DNA of 64,000 nucleotides from Flavobacteria bacterium BBFL7 (GCA_000153385.1 CH672374.1:1490544-1554543), one strand, 5' to 3'. Positions 29,136 through 38,034 are shown, numbered from the stretch's first letter. Translations and numbers: made by a program. Notes: generated from the letters alone by a model not told the origin.

Positions 29136-29603
29136 TTAATTAAATGTTATAACCACTTTTGCTTGTTTAATGTCGTCATATTTGAGCGACCACTCTTTCT
29201 CAACTGTCACTTTTCCCTTTCCAATAGGCTTAGGCTCTCTAGCCTTCCATTGAATGGCAATACTCTCATCATCTGCAGAGACCAATTGACCTACTACTTT
29301 TCTCTTCTCTCTATTAATAACTTCTAACTGCCTACCAACATTTCTCTTAAATTGCCTAGGCAATGTAAGTGGAGCGCTGGCACCAGCACTAGCTACTTCA
29401 AGTGAAAAGTCAAGCTCATCTCGATCTAAGTTATGCTCAACTGCTCGAGATATAAAAATACAATCAGCAACCGTCACTCCTTCATCTCCATCGATGATAA
29501 CTTTTATCTCATTAGCCCCATCAATACTCATCTCCATAAGGAACAAATCTGGTCGTTCCTCAAAAGCATCATCTAGTAAATCTTGTACCGTTTCTTTCAG
29601 CAT
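29136..29603 (-). CDS. rimP: Ribosome maturation factor RimP
   Basis: A 155-residue protein for 30S subunit assembly. The N-terminal alpha/beta domain includes EVKVIIDGDE-like residues (NEIKVIIDGDEGVTVADC) and FSLEVASAGASAPLTLPRQF, and the C-terminal half is an Sm-like barrel. It is the first gene of rimP-nusA-infB, the classic order. Upstream are a consensus TTG-N19-TATATTTG promoter and a strong GC-rich hairpin followed by T-run between the promoter and start codon. Confidence 0.93.
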   Translation of the reverse strand: MLKETVQDLLDDAFEERPDLFLMEMSIDGANEIKVIIDGDEGVTVADCIFISRAVEHNLDRDELDFSLEVASAGASAPLTLPRQFKRNVGRQLEVINREKRKVVGQLVSADDESIAIQWKAREPKPIGKGKVTVEKEWSLKYDDIKQAKVVITFN

Positions 29604-29615
29604 ATTTTATAAAAA

Positions 29616-29635
29616 GAGGGGACATCTGTCCCCTC
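29616..29635 (-). promoter_or_regulatory. Terminator-like hairpin in the rimP-nusA-infB leader (candidate attenuator)
   Basis: GAGGGGAC-AGAT-GTCCCCTC on the minus strand forms a perfect 8-bp GC-rich stem, followed at once by TTTTTAT and then the rimP ATG 12 bases after the stem. It lies between the rimP promoter and start. No gene on this strand lies upstream that it could terminate, so it is more likely a leader control element than a terminator of another gene. Confidence 0.7.
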
Positions 29636-29654
29636 ATATTGTTTAAATACTTTG

Positions 29655-29684
29655 CAAATATACGACTTTTTTAAGCTTTTGCAA
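29655..29684 (-). promoter_or_regulatory. Promoter of the rimP-nusA-infB operon
   Basis: On the minus strand TTG (29684-29682), a 19-base spacer, then TATATTTG (29662-29655) match the Bacteroidetes -33/-7 promoter. The predicted start near 29648 leaves a leader of about 45 bases holding the hairpin. Confidence 0.75.
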
Positions 29685-29748
29685 GTGATTTTTAACACTG
29701 TCAGCTTGAAACAGAATTACTTATCTTTATAGTCCTAAATCCAACTCT

Positions 29749-30570
29749 ATGAAAAAAATAATCGTACCTACTGATTTTTCAGAACAAGCAGACAACGCAT
29801 TGCGTGTAGCTGCAGATATAGCTCGTGAAAACAATGGCGAAATTTTCTTACTCCACCAACTAGATCTTCCTTTACATCTAGCCAATAATGCCAGCTCTAA
29901 CTTACCTGAAGCTGTTTTCTTTATGAAATTAGCAAAAGAGAAATTTGATAACCTATTAAAAGCTGACTATTTAGATGATGTAACCATTCATGGCGATGTG
30001 GAAACTGGAGCCGCTTTTAGCGGTATAATGGATACCGTAAAGAGACACAATGCAGACCTTATTGTTATGGGTAGTCATGGTGCCAGCGGTATGAAAAATA
30101 TTTTTATAGGTTCCAACGCAGAGAAAGTAGTACGCAATTCTGAAATACCTGTATTAGTAATTAAAGATCGTAAAAAAAGGCTCGATGTCAATGAGTTTGT
30201 ATTTGCCACAGACTTAGACCCACAATCCAGTAACGCTCTTAAAGAAGCTGCTGAATTTGCTAAAGGAACTGGATGCAACTTACACCTACTTTACGTAAAT
30301 ACCCCATCGAACTTTCTAAACACTCAAAAAGCAGAATCGAAAGTAAAAGAATACCTTAAAAATATCAATGTAGAACCTGCAGATTATACGATTTATAATG
30401 ATTTCTCAATAGAAGAAGGTGTTTTTAACTTTACAAAAGATATTAAGGGCGATTTAATAGGAATGGCCACTCATGGTAGACGTGGAATTTCTCACTTTTT
30501 CAACGGCAGTGTCAGTGAAGATATCGTCAACCACTCCTCATTACCAGTAGTTACATTTAGAATAAAATAA
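29749..30570 (+). CDS. Tandem universal stress protein (UspA family)
   Basis: A 273-residue cytoplasmic protein of two UspA domains. The first (about 1-140) starts KKIIVPTDFSEQADNALR and has the ATP-binding signature GSHGASGMKNIFIGS-NAEKVV; the second (about 145-273) has ATHGRRGISHFFNGSVSEDI. Both G-x2-G-x9-G(S) nucleotide motifs look intact. The protein is single-gene, divergent from rimP, and ends before a palindrome remnant and terminator. It is likely a stress-related nucleotide-binding protein; no more specific role can be seen. Confidence 0.92.
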   Translation: MKKIIVPTDFSEQADNALRVAADIARENNGEIFLLHQLDLPLHLANNASSNLPEAVFFMKLAKEKFDNLLKADYLDDVTIHGDVETGAAFSGIMDTVKRHNADLIVMGSHGASGMKNIFIGSNAEKVVRNSEIPVLVIKDRKKRLDVNEFVFATDLDPQSSNALKEAAEFAKGTGCNLHLLYVNTPSNFLNTQKAESKVKEYLKNINVEPADYTIYNDFSIEEGVFNFTKDIKGDLIGMATHGRRGISHFFNGSVSEDIVNHSSLPVVTFRIK

Positions 30571-30580
30571 GACACCTATT

Positions 30581-30596
30581 CGCTTTCGCGAAAATG
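30581..30596. repeat. Iterated palindrome, half-degraded copy
   Basis: CGCTTTCGCGAAAATG keeps the left arm and centre; the right arm has decayed. The copy at 60492 shows the same variant. Confidence 0.65.
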
Positions 30597-30601
30597 AAAT
30601 A

Positions 30602-30634
30602 AAAAAGCACCTTAATTATGTTAAGGTGCTTTTT
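30602..30634 (+). terminator. Rho-independent terminator of the Usp gene
   Basis: Stem AAAGCACCTTAA / TTAAGGTGCTTT with a five-base loop and T-run, 32 bases after the stop codon. Confidence 0.88.
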
Positions 30635-30658
30635 AGTTTACCCTTTAAAAAAAGGTGT

Positions 30659-30692
30659 AAAAAAATCCTGACTCAATAAAGAGTCAGGATTT
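30659..30692 (-). terminator. Rho-independent terminator of tRNA-Gln
   Basis: Perfect 12-bp stem AAATCCTGACTC / GAGTCAGGATTT, followed on the minus strand by a T-run, immediately downstream of the tRNA gene. Confidence 0.88.
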
Positions 30693-30697
30693 ACGAG

Positions 30698-30768
30698 TTG
30701 TCCCACAAGGACTCGAACCTTGAATGACGGTACCAAAAACCGGAGTGTTACCATTACACCATGGGACA
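30698..30768 (-). tRNA. tRNA-Gln (anticodon UUG)
   Basis: The 71-base minus-strand sequence folds as a cloverleaf: acceptor UGUCCCA / UGGGACA, D arm with GGUA, anticodon stem CCGGU with loop UUUUGGU giving anticodon UUG, T arm CAAGG-UUCGAGU-CCUUG, discriminator A. CCA is not encoded. The anticodon stem has one mismatch at its outer pair (C27-U43). It stands alone, between the Usp gene and the GT117-type gene, with its own promoter and terminator. Confidence 0.95.
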
Positions 30769-30778
30769 AATTCGGATG

Positions 30779-30809
30779 CAAATTTAAAACAAATTAGTTT
30801 TTGAGCAAA
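30779..30809 (-). promoter_or_regulatory. Promoter of tRNA-Gln
   Basis: Minus-strand TTTG (30809-30806), 19-base spacer, TAAATTTG (30786-30779): a full match to the Bacteroidetes promoter, about 10 bases upstream of the tRNA 5' end. The remaining gap sequence from 30810 to 30965 shows nothing else I can name. Confidence 0.8.
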
Positions 30810-30965
30810 CAGAAATCGTTTTTTTTCTTAATAAATATCATTTTTTTAAAAATGACACGTTGAATATTACTTTCACACCAATCCAACTTAATTATAACTG
30901 AGTAAGTTGAGTTACATTATGTAGGTTAGATATATTAATATTATTTTCGCCTAAGCTAAAAAAAT

Positions 30966-33900
30966 ATGAAATTGAATTACAATCAACTTAATAAAATAGC
31001 AGGCTGGGTCGTGTTTGCGATAGCCTTATTCACTTATTGGCTTACTGTCGAACCAACTGTGAGCTTTTGGGACGCAGGGGAATACATTGCTACATCTTCC
31101 GGACTTCAAGTTGGGCATCCACCTGGGGCACCGCTTTACCAAATGCTAGGTGCATTTTTTTCCATGTTTGCTTTAGACAAGAGTCAGATTGCTTACATGG
31201 TAAATATGATGTCAGTTTTCTCTAGTGCATTTACTATTTTATTTATGTTTTGGTCATTAACATTATTGTTGAAAAGGCATATCATTAAAGAATCTAGTAA
31301 CGATGTAATGATCCTAGGAGCTGCCGCAATAGGTAGTCTTGCGTACACATTCTCTGACAGCTTCTGGTTTAATGCGGTAGAGGCAGAGGTTTACGCACCT
31401 GCAGCATTATTAATGAGTGCATTGTTTTATATGGGGTTATTGTGGGAACGAGATATGTTTTTACCTCGTGGCAATAAATGGCTAGTCCTGATATCTTTTA
31501 CGGTTGGTCTATCATTTGGAGTCCACTTTATGGGAATACTTACTATACCGGCAATTGGAATGCTTTGGTACTTTAAGCACTACAAAAAAATCACTCCTTT
31601 AAATTTTGTTATAGCAAATATTTCGGTGGTTGCTGTATTACTTTTTGTATTCAAGCTACTACTACCCTACACTTTATCCATTTTTGGATATATGGAAGTG
31701 TTCTTTGTAAATGACATAGGACTACCTTTTAATTCTGGTTCCATTATCATGTTACTATTAGTAGTAGCATTATTTGTTTTTTTGATTCGATTTTCGCGCA
31801 AGCGAAACAAACCATTATTGAATACTATCACACTATGTGTCATGTTTGTATTAATAGGTTTTTCTTCATGGACCATGTTACCCATACGTGCTAATGCCGG
31901 CACACCTATTAATGAAAATAATCCAAATGACGCCCGTGCTCTGTTAGCTTATTATAATCGTGAACAGTATCCAGCACCAGCATTATTTTATGGAGAAGCA
32001 TTTACAGATATTTATGCTGGATTAGATCCAGAAAATCCATATTTAGATGAAAAACCTAAATATGAAAAGGATTATGAACTAGGTAAATATGTGATTGTAA
32101 ATAATTATAAGAATTCTTTACAAAACACCCATGATGATCACAAGGGATTATTTCCGAGAATGACAGACCCTTCTAGAGCCACCAATTATATAGACTTTAT
32201 GGGTGGTTTAAATTACTATGTTAAACCAGAGTACGCCTCTAGCATGGAACTTCAAACCGTACTTGCTGACTATAAACGTAATTATGAAAACGGCCGCATA
32301 GGCGCTCAAGAATATGTAGATTTTCTCGTTGAATTAAGAGAAGCCGTTGTAATTGAAAAACCTGATGGCCTAGATAATGCTTCATACTTTTTTAATTATC
32401 AAGTACAGTATATGTACATGAGGTATTTTATGTGGAACTTTACAGGTAGACAAAATGATATTCAAGGTGAAGGAGATCCTTTTAATGGAAACTGGATTAG
32501 TGGAATACCATTTATAGACGAATGGCATCTAGGAACTCAAGATAATTTATCAGAGGATATGTTAAATAATAAAGGTCGCAACACATATTTTTTCCTTCCT
32601 CTTATTTTAGGATTAATAGGAATGATTTTTCATGCAAAGAAGGATTTAAAATCATTTTACAGCACTCTTGTACTCTTCCTTTTTACAGGTCTTGCTATTA
32701 TTGTTTACCTAAATCAAAGTATGTATCAAGTACGTGAAAGAGATTATGCTTACGTGGGTTCTTTCTTGGTTTTTGCTATGTGGATAGGAATGGGTGTGTA
32801 TGCCATTTATGAAGGCATAAAAGATAGTATTTCGGCTAAAACTGCAAGAATCCTTTCTCTCACAATATGTTTTGCAGCAGTACCTCTATTAATGGCTTTT
32901 CAAAACTGGGATGATCATGATCGATCGGGAAAATACTCTGCATTAACAAGTGCTAAAAAATATTTAGACAGTTGTTTACCTAATGCTCTCATCTTTACAA
33001 TTGGAGATAACGACACTTTCCCATTATGGTATTTACAGGAAGTAGAAGGTTATAGAACAGATGTGAGAGTAGTTTGTACATCATTACTTGCTACAGATTG
33101 GTACATGGACGACATGAAGAAGAAAGCGTGGGATAGTGATCCAGTACCTTCTACATTAACTCATGATAAGTACACCTATGGTACCAGAGATGCCTTATGG
33201 TTTGCAGATAAAGAGCGTGTATTGCAGCGTACCGGTGGAAAAAGTTCTTTACCTGACACCTTAGACCTCAAAGACTGGATGGAATGGGTGGCAAGTGATA
33301 AGAAAATTACTCAAGAACAAATGCGTAACGATCATTGGGAACATACTTTCCCTACAAAATTCATACGCATACCTGTAAATAAAGAAGCGGTTCTTAAAAA
33401 TGGCGTTGTACCTCAACGAGACGCTGATAAGATAGTTGATGAAATTGTCATTGAAATTAATAGCAGCTTAGTTTATAAGAACAGAATGTTTATGTTAGAT
33501 ATTATCAATGCAAATAACTGGGAACGCCCGATATATTTTTCTGGTGGAGCATTTGGAGATGATGACTATATATGGATGAAAGATTACCTACAACTAGACG
33601 GATGTGCATTTAGATTATTACCTATTAAAACAGAGCCGGAGAATAGACGTGATCCATTTGACATGGGACGTGTAGATCCAGATCATGGTTATGAGATACT
33701 TAAAAAATGGGATTGGAGAAATAGTGGCGATCCTGATTTATACTATGATGTAGAAACAAGACGTAACAGTGTAGGCTACCGCAGTAATGTAACACGAGTA
33801 GCAGAAGCTCTTACCAAAGCAGGAGATTTTGACAAAGCGGAAGAGATTCTAGATTTAGGTATGGAGAAAATGCCTCTAGACCTTTATGGACATTATTCAA

Positions 33901-34310
33901 TGATAGAACCTTTTGTAAATGGATATTATGAAGTAGGCCAGATTGATAAAGCTCAAAATCTTTTAGATCGTGTAATTTTAAAATACCAAGATGAAATCGA
34001 TTTCTATAAAGCTCTTAATATTGATGAACGTAGAGCAAGTTACTCAGACATTATTGCTGCAGTTGAACGTTACAGAAGTCTTGTAGAATCTGCTATCTTT
34101 TATGAAGACGATAAAATGGTACAAAAACACAAGGACGTTTTCAATCAATATGTTCTAGAATTCACTCAATTCTATAGCCCAGAAGAGACAATAGGCGGAT
34201 CGAGTAGAGAAGAAATTCCAACAAGTGAACTGGATAATATTTTTCAAGAGGCAACTGACAATACAGTTACTGAAGATGTTATCGAGACCAATCCGCAAGA
34301 TACACCATAA
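30966..34310 (+). CDS. GT117/TMEM260-type membrane O-mannosyltransferase-like protein (DUF2723)
   Basis: A 1114-residue inner-membrane protein. The N-terminal half has about 11-13 hydrophobic segments in a GT-C-like fold and the DUF2723 hallmark SFWDAGEYIATSSGLQVGHP near residue 33, whose acidic residues follow the first membrane segment as in GT-C catalytic loops. The long second half is periplasmic and soluble, ending with helix pairs at about 950-1090 resembling TPR repeats (AEALTKAGDFDKAEEILDLG). The eukaryotic relative TMEM260 mannosylates proteins; the bacterial family is proposed to glycosylate exported proteins. A variant palindrome lies within the gene. The deacetylase gene starts five bases downstream, so the pair is an operon. 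Donor and acceptor are unknown. Confidence 0.85.
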   Translation: MKLNYNQLNKIAGWVVFAIALFTYWLTVEPTVSFWDAGEYIATSSGLQVGHPPGAPLYQMLGAFFSMFALDKSQIAYMVNMMSVFSSAFTILFMFWSLTLLLKRHIIKESSNDVMILGAAAIGSLAYTFSDSFWFNAVEAEVYAPAALLMSALFYMGLLWERDMFLPRGNKWLVLISFTVGLSFGVHFMGILTIPAIGMLWYFKHYKKITPLNFVIANISVVAVLLFVFKLLLPYTLSIFGYMEVFFVNDIGLPFNSGSIIMLLLVVALFVFLIRFSRKRNKPLLNTITLCVMFVLIGFSSWTMLPIRANAGTPINENNPNDARALLAYYNREQYPAPALFYGEAFTDIYAGLDPENPYLDEKPKYEKDYELGKYVIVNNYKNSLQNTHDDHKGLFPRMTDPSRATNYIDFMGGLNYYVKPEYASSMELQTVLADYKRNYENGRIGAQEYVDFLVELREAVVIEKPDGLDNASYFFNYQVQYMYMRYFMWNFTGRQNDIQGEGDPFNGNWISGIPFIDEWHLGTQDNLSEDMLNNKGRNTYFFLPLILGLIGMIFHAKKDLKSFYSTLVLFLFTGLAIIVYLNQSMYQVRERDYAYVGSFLVFAMWIGMGVYAIYEGIKDSISAKTARILSLTICFAAVPLLMAFQNWDDHDRSGKYSALTSAKKYLDSCLPNALIFTIGDNDTFPLWYLQEVEGYRTDVRVVCTSLLATDWYMDDMKKKAWDSDPVPSTLTHDKYTYGTRDALWFADKERVLQRTGGKSSLPDTLDLKDWMEWVASDKKITQEQMRNDHWEHTFPTKFIRIPVNKEAVLKNGVVPQRDADKIVDEIVIEINSSLVYKNRMFMLDIINANNWERPIYFSGGAFGDDDYIWMKDYLQLDGCAFRLLPIKTEPENRRDPFDMGRVDPDHGYEILKKWDWRNSGDPDLYYDVETRRNSVGYRSNVTRVAEALTKAGDFDKAEEILDLGMEKMPLDLYGHYSMIEPFVNGYYEVGQIDKAQNLLDRVILKYQDEIDFYKALNIDERRASYSDIIAAVERYRSLVESAIFYEDDKMVQKHKDVFNQYVLEFTQFYSPEETIGGSSREEIPTSELDNIFQEATDNTVTEDVIETNPQDTP
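31788..31804. repeat. Iterated palindrome, degenerate copy inside the GT117-type gene
   Basis: CGATTTTCGCGCAAGCG resembles the unit with several changes; encodes RFSRKR in the protein. Possibly coincidental. Confidence 0.35.
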
Positions 34311-34315
34311 CAACA

Positions 34316-34966
34316 ATGCATTGGTATCCTGATCGTATAGGAGACTGGTTTTCTAGTCTATTTTCAGGATACCTATGGCATGGTTCCCGAACAGATAAAA
34401 TAGTTTATATCACCTTTGATGACGGACCACATCCTATTGTAACGCCTTATGTCTTAACTCAATTAGAAAATTATAAGTTTAAAGCCAGCTTCTTTTGTAT
34501 AGGAGATTGTGTACAACGACATGAGCAGCTATATCATCGTATTATAAAAGAAGGTCATGCAGTAGGCAATCATACTTATCATCATTTAAATAGTTGGAAG
34601 ACTTCATCTACAGTTTATCTAGATGATGTAGAAAAGGCAAGCTCTGTGATTGAATCACACCTATTCCGTCCACCATATGGTAGAATTACATCTACAATTG
34701 CAAAAAAATTAAGAAATAAAGGTTATAACATCATTTTATGGGATGTTTTATCTGGTGATTTTGACATTAATCGTACTGCCGCATCCTGCTTAAAAAAATT
34801 AAAAAAAAACACTCGAAATGGAAGCATTATCGTTTTTCATGATAGCGAAAAATCGTTCGAAAAATTGAAAACAATCCTTCCTTCTTATTTTGACTACTTA
34901 AAGAATGAAGGTTATCATACAGCGGTTATTAAACATACTGCTTCATTATCGCAATTAAAGAATTAG
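34316..34966 (+). CDS. Polysaccharide deacetylase (NodB-homology, CE4)
   Basis: A 216-residue deacetylase. The metal-binding motif YITFDDGPHP near residue 27 supplies the catalytic Asp pair, HTYHHLNSW near residue 80 the two histidines, RPPYGRITS near residue 115 the third motif, and WDVLSGDFD and VFHDSE the remaining two. No signal peptide or anchor is obvious, though the N-terminus is short (MHWYPDRIGDWFSS). The gene follows the GT117-type gene by five bases and its last 38 bases overlap the convergent thioredoxin-like gene. It probably removes N-acetyl groups from a cell-surface or peptidoglycan sugar; substrate unknown. Confidence 0.9.
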   Translation: MHWYPDRIGDWFSSLFSGYLWHGSRTDKIVYITFDDGPHPIVTPYVLTQLENYKFKASFFCIGDCVQRHEQLYHRIIKEGHAVGNHTYHHLNSWKTSSTVYLDDVEKASSVIESHLFRPPYGRITSTIAKKLRNKGYNIILWDVLSGDFDINRTAASCLKKLKKNTRNGSIIVFHDSEKSFEKLKTILPSYFDYLKNEGYHTAVIKHTASLSQLKN

Positions 34967-35225
34967 GATCCTGAACACCACTTTGCCTCCATTTCATCTC
35001 ACCATTTCTGTATATAATAAGAGTAGGCAAACCTTTAATACGCAAAGCATCGCTTAATTCTTGATTCTTATCTACATTAATTTTAATAACTTTTGCGTTG
35101 TCACCTAGCGCGGCCGCAACATCTCGTAAGATTTCATGCATTCCTACAGAATCTTCATTCCATTCTGTAAAGAAGTTGAGTAAAACTGGCACATCGGCAC
35201 TTATAAGTTCCCCAAATTTTGACAT
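34929..35225 (-). CDS. Thioredoxin-fold protein lacking the CxxC active site
   Basis: A 98-residue protein starting at the ATG at 35225 (MSKFGELISADVPVLLNFF). The sheet and the cis-proline region (IKGLPTLIIYRNGEMKW) are clearly thioredoxin-like, but the position of WCGPC reads EWNEDSVGM, and the protein has no cysteine at all. It therefore cannot be a dithiol reductase; it may act as a binding or chaperone-like thioredoxin-fold domain. Its 3' end overlaps the convergent deacetylase by 38 bases. A TACATTTG box (35252-35245) lies 20 bases upstream of the start. Such Trx-like proteins occur in flavobacteria; role unknown. Confidence 0.85.
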   Translation of the reverse strand: MSKFGELISADVPVLLNFFTEWNEDSVGMHEILRDVAAALGDNAKVIKINVDKNQELSDALRIKGLPTLIIYRNGEMKWRQSGVQDPNSLIAIMKQYV

Positions 35226-35244
35226 AATCAACTAGTTAGCTTAT

Positions 35245-35252
35245 CAAATGTA
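35245..35252 (-). promoter_or_regulatory. Candidate -7 box of the thioredoxin-fold gene
   Basis: Minus-strand TACATTTG matches TAnnTTTG, 20 bases before the ATG at 35225. Confidence 0.4.
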
Positions 35253-35316
35253 CGCAAAAAGCTTTATAGAAACCATAATGTATTCTTAACAAGCGTTAAA
35301 CGCGTGTCAGATTGAG

Positions 35317-36555
35317 CTACTTGGAACTCTTTTTAAGAGTAATTACTGTAATTTCGGGCCATATTCCTGCTCTTCCAGAATATCCTAAAAAGCCAAAACC
35401 ACGATTCACGTTAATGAACCTACCGAATTCTTTATAAATTCCTGCCCATTTTTTATAAACAAACCATGCTGGACTTAACTTAATGAATCCTGGAATCTCT
35501 ATACCAAATTGCATTCCATGAGTATGACCACTTAACGTTAAATGATAGTTCAGGTCGTTAGATTTCACATCATCTTCCCAGTGAGATGGATCATGGCTCA
35601 GCAATATTTTAAAATCACTCTTTTTCAAGCCTACAGACGCTTTATTTAAATCACCATATTTGGGAAACCTACCATTACCTATATTTTCTACACCTACAAT
35701 ATTTAAAGAGTCTGCCCCACGTTTTATAGCTATATTTTCATCTCGCAATAATCGCCAGCCCATCTGTTTTTGTATACCATATAGCTGTTCCATATTTGCT
35801 TTCTTTAAAGCAACCACCTCTTCTCTAGATCCTTCCCAACCATAATAATCGCCATAATCATGATTACCCAGTACAGAATAAACACCATCTCTAGCACTTA
35901 ATTTGCCAAATATACTTTCCCATCCATGCATCTCTGTGCTGATGTTATTGACTAAGTCTCCTGTAAAGAAAATAGCGTCACTATTTTGTTTATTAACCAA
36001 GTCTATCGCATACTCGACTTCTTCCCTATCATCAAAACTACCTACATGAATATCACTTATCTGCGTGACTTTATAACCGTCAAAAGCCTGTGGCAAGTCA
36101 TTAAAACTCAACTCATACTCACGTACTTGATAATTATATTTACCTTTCCACGCCCCATAAAGTATAGCACCAAATGGCAGTGCCGCAAGTCCTAAACCTA
36201 CTTTTGAGATAAACTCTCGCCTACTGGGCAAGAAGGCTGTATTTTCTTGCTTTCGCGAAAGCGTATTAACTATACCTTCCACAACTCTATAAATATCCTC
36301 ACCCAACATAATAATCACCATGACAAATTGGGCGGCTAGGAAACCAAGAAATAGAGTTACTGCTATATCTCTTGTAACACTTACCTGACCTCTATCGGGA
36401 TGCCATACAAATTGCATTATCAAATTAACTAATATTAAAACAGTAGCAGCTAGATAGATCCATTTCCACCAGTGACCACGGGAAAGTGTTCTAATCAATT
36501 GAAAAGAATAAACTTGAAAGACAATAAATAGAATTATAGGGATAATGAAACGCAT
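35317..36555 (-). CDS. Membrane-anchored metallophosphoesterase (calcineurin-like)
   Basis: A 412-residue protein with about three to four membrane segments in the first 140 residues (MRFIIPIILFIVFQVYSFQL, WIYLAATVLILVNLIMQFVW), then a Tat-like stretch SRREFISKVGLGLAALPFGA. The catalytic domain from about 155 holds the five phosphoesterase motifs: QISDIHVGSFD, TGDLVNN, LGNHDYGDYYGW, LLSHDPSHW and LSGHTHGMQFG. It resembles YaeI-like phosphodiesterases of unknown, possibly lipid, substrate. An exact-core palindrome interrupts the linker between membrane and catalytic parts and encodes LSRK. Single gene on its strand. Confidence 0.9.
   Translation of the reverse strand: MRFIIPIILFIVFQVYSFQLIRTLSRGHWWKWIYLAATVLILVNLIMQFVWHPDRGQVSVTRDIAVTLFLGFLAAQFVMVIIMLGEDIYRVVEGIVNTLSRKQENTAFLPSRREFISKVGLGLAALPFGAILYGAWKGKYNYQVREYELSFNDLPQAFDGYKVTQISDIHVGSFDDREEVEYAIDLVNKQNSDAIFFTGDLVNNISTEMHGWESIFGKLSARDGVYSVLGNHDYGDYYGWEGSREEVVALKKANMEQLYGIQKQMGWRLLRDENIAIKRGADSLNIVGVENIGNGRFPKYGDLNKASVGLKKSDFKILLSHDPSHWEDDVKSNDLNYHLTLSGHTHGMQFGIEIPGFIKLSPAWFVYKKWAGIYKEFGRFINVNRGFGFLGYSGRAGIWPEITVITLKKSSK
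36248..36263. repeat. Iterated palindrome, exact core, inside the phosphoesterase gene
   Basis: TGCTTTCGCGAAAGCG (14-bp core exact); read as NTLSRKQ in the linker region. Confidence 0.85.
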
Positions 36556-36687
36556 GATGCGAAACTATAGCATATTTACATTTCAAACTGTTGGTAGATT
36601 GTTAAACTAAGTTAGATATAAAGGTAAACTACTATCTTGCCACTCATAGCAATAGCTTTCTTATAGACATAAGCACTCGAGAGTTAC

Positions 36688-37944
36688 ATGACAAAAAACG
36701 ATCCCTACGCAGCACTACGTTTTCAAGAGTTCAACATCTTTTTATTAATGCGCTTCTTATTAGTATTTGGATGGTCTATGCAATTTATAGTTATTGAATG
36801 GCAGGTATATTCACTTACTAAAGATCCATGGTCACTGGCTCTAATAGGTTTAATGGAGTTTGTACCAGCATTTTCTATGGCACTATTTGCCGGACATATT
36901 GTGGATCAAAGTGAAAAGCGTAATCTATTAGCTATTTGTATAGGTGCATTTTCTTTAATAAGTCTTGGCCTATTTTTATTGACCTGGCCAGAAGTTGTAG
37001 GGGAATGGTCTACTGATTCTATCTTATATTGTATTTATGGGTTAGTATTCTTTGGTGGATTCTTAAGATCTTTTTTTGGTCCCATTCTATTTTCCTTAAT
37101 CGCCTTACTAGTTCCTAAAAATGCATACCCTAATGCTGCTACATGGAGTAGCTCTGCATGGCAAATTGCTTCGGTTGTTGGACTAGCATTTTCTGGTTTC
37201 TCCATTAGCTGGTATGGAGTCCATTGGTCTTTAGGCATCGTTTTCACTTTAGTATTTCTAGCGTTTATCACTGTTTTTTTGATATCTAAAAAACCTATCC
37301 TCAATACTAAAATTAATGAACCAATTATGCAAAGCTTGAAAGAAGGATTGAGTTTTGTTTTAAAAACTAAAGCCATTTTAGGAGCTCTTACTCTCGACAT
37401 GATTTCGGTACTCTTTGGTGGTGCTGTAATTCTTTTACCTGTTTTTGCTCAGGATATCTTAACAGTAGGAAGTGAAGGTTTTGGAATTCTTAGAGCAGCT
37501 CCATCAATAGGTGCTATACTCACCATGATTGCGACAGCTTACATACCCATCAGTAAAAATGCTGGAATGAAATTGTTACTTGCCATTTTTGGTTTTGGAA
37601 TTAGCATTATCATTTTTGGCCTTTCTACTTCTTTTTGGATTTCTGTTGTGGCTCTATTTTTTAGCGGTGTAACTGACGGTGTCTCTATGGTCATTAGACA
37701 AACTATTCTACAACTTAAAACTCCTGACCATATGCGTGGTCGTGTCGCCTCTGTCAATTCTATGTTTGTAGGCTCCTCAAACGAATTAGGAGCTTTTGAG
37801 AGTGGAGTTACTGCAAAATTAATGGGAACAGTTACCGCTGTAGTTTTTGGAGGCTCGATGACATTAATTACCGTAATTACCACTGCTATTATTTCTCCCA
37901 CCTTTAGAAAACTAGATTTAAGAGAAGATTTTAAATCTAAATAG
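36688..37944 (+). CDS. MFS transporter, EntS/DUF894-like
   Basis: A 418-residue permease with about 12 membrane segments. The opening LRFQEFNIFLLMRFLLVFGW and ALIGLMEFVPAFSMALFAGH are characteristic of the EntS/macrolide-type drug exporter branch (DUF894), as are the MRGRVASVNSMFVGSSNELG segment near residue 350. It probably exports a small molecule (siderophore, drug or metabolite). It stands alone between the phosphoesterase and polA, without clear co-transcribed partner; specificity unknown. Confidence 0.85.
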   Translation: MTKNDPYAALRFQEFNIFLLMRFLLVFGWSMQFIVIEWQVYSLTKDPWSLALIGLMEFVPAFSMALFAGHIVDQSEKRNLLAICIGAFSLISLGLFLLTWPEVVGEWSTDSILYCIYGLVFFGGFLRSFFGPILFSLIALLVPKNAYPNAATWSSSAWQIASVVGLAFSGFSISWYGVHWSLGIVFTLVFLAFITVFLISKKPILNTKINEPIMQSLKEGLSFVLKTKAILGALTLDMISVLFGGAVILLPVFAQDILTVGSEGFGILRAAPSIGAILTMIATAYIPISKNAGMKLLLAIFGFGISIIIFGLSTSFWISVVALFFSGVTDGVSMVIRQTILQLKTPDHMRGRVASVNSMFVGSSNELGAFESGVTAKLMGTVTAVVFGGSMTLITVITTAIISPTFRKLDLREDFKSK

Positions 37945-38034
37945 GATTGACTTTCAATATAAGTACTTATCCAAATGGCACAACATTGCTAGATTAATTC
38001 CAAGAGGTCAATAAGGTAAGATGAAGTGAAGGTT

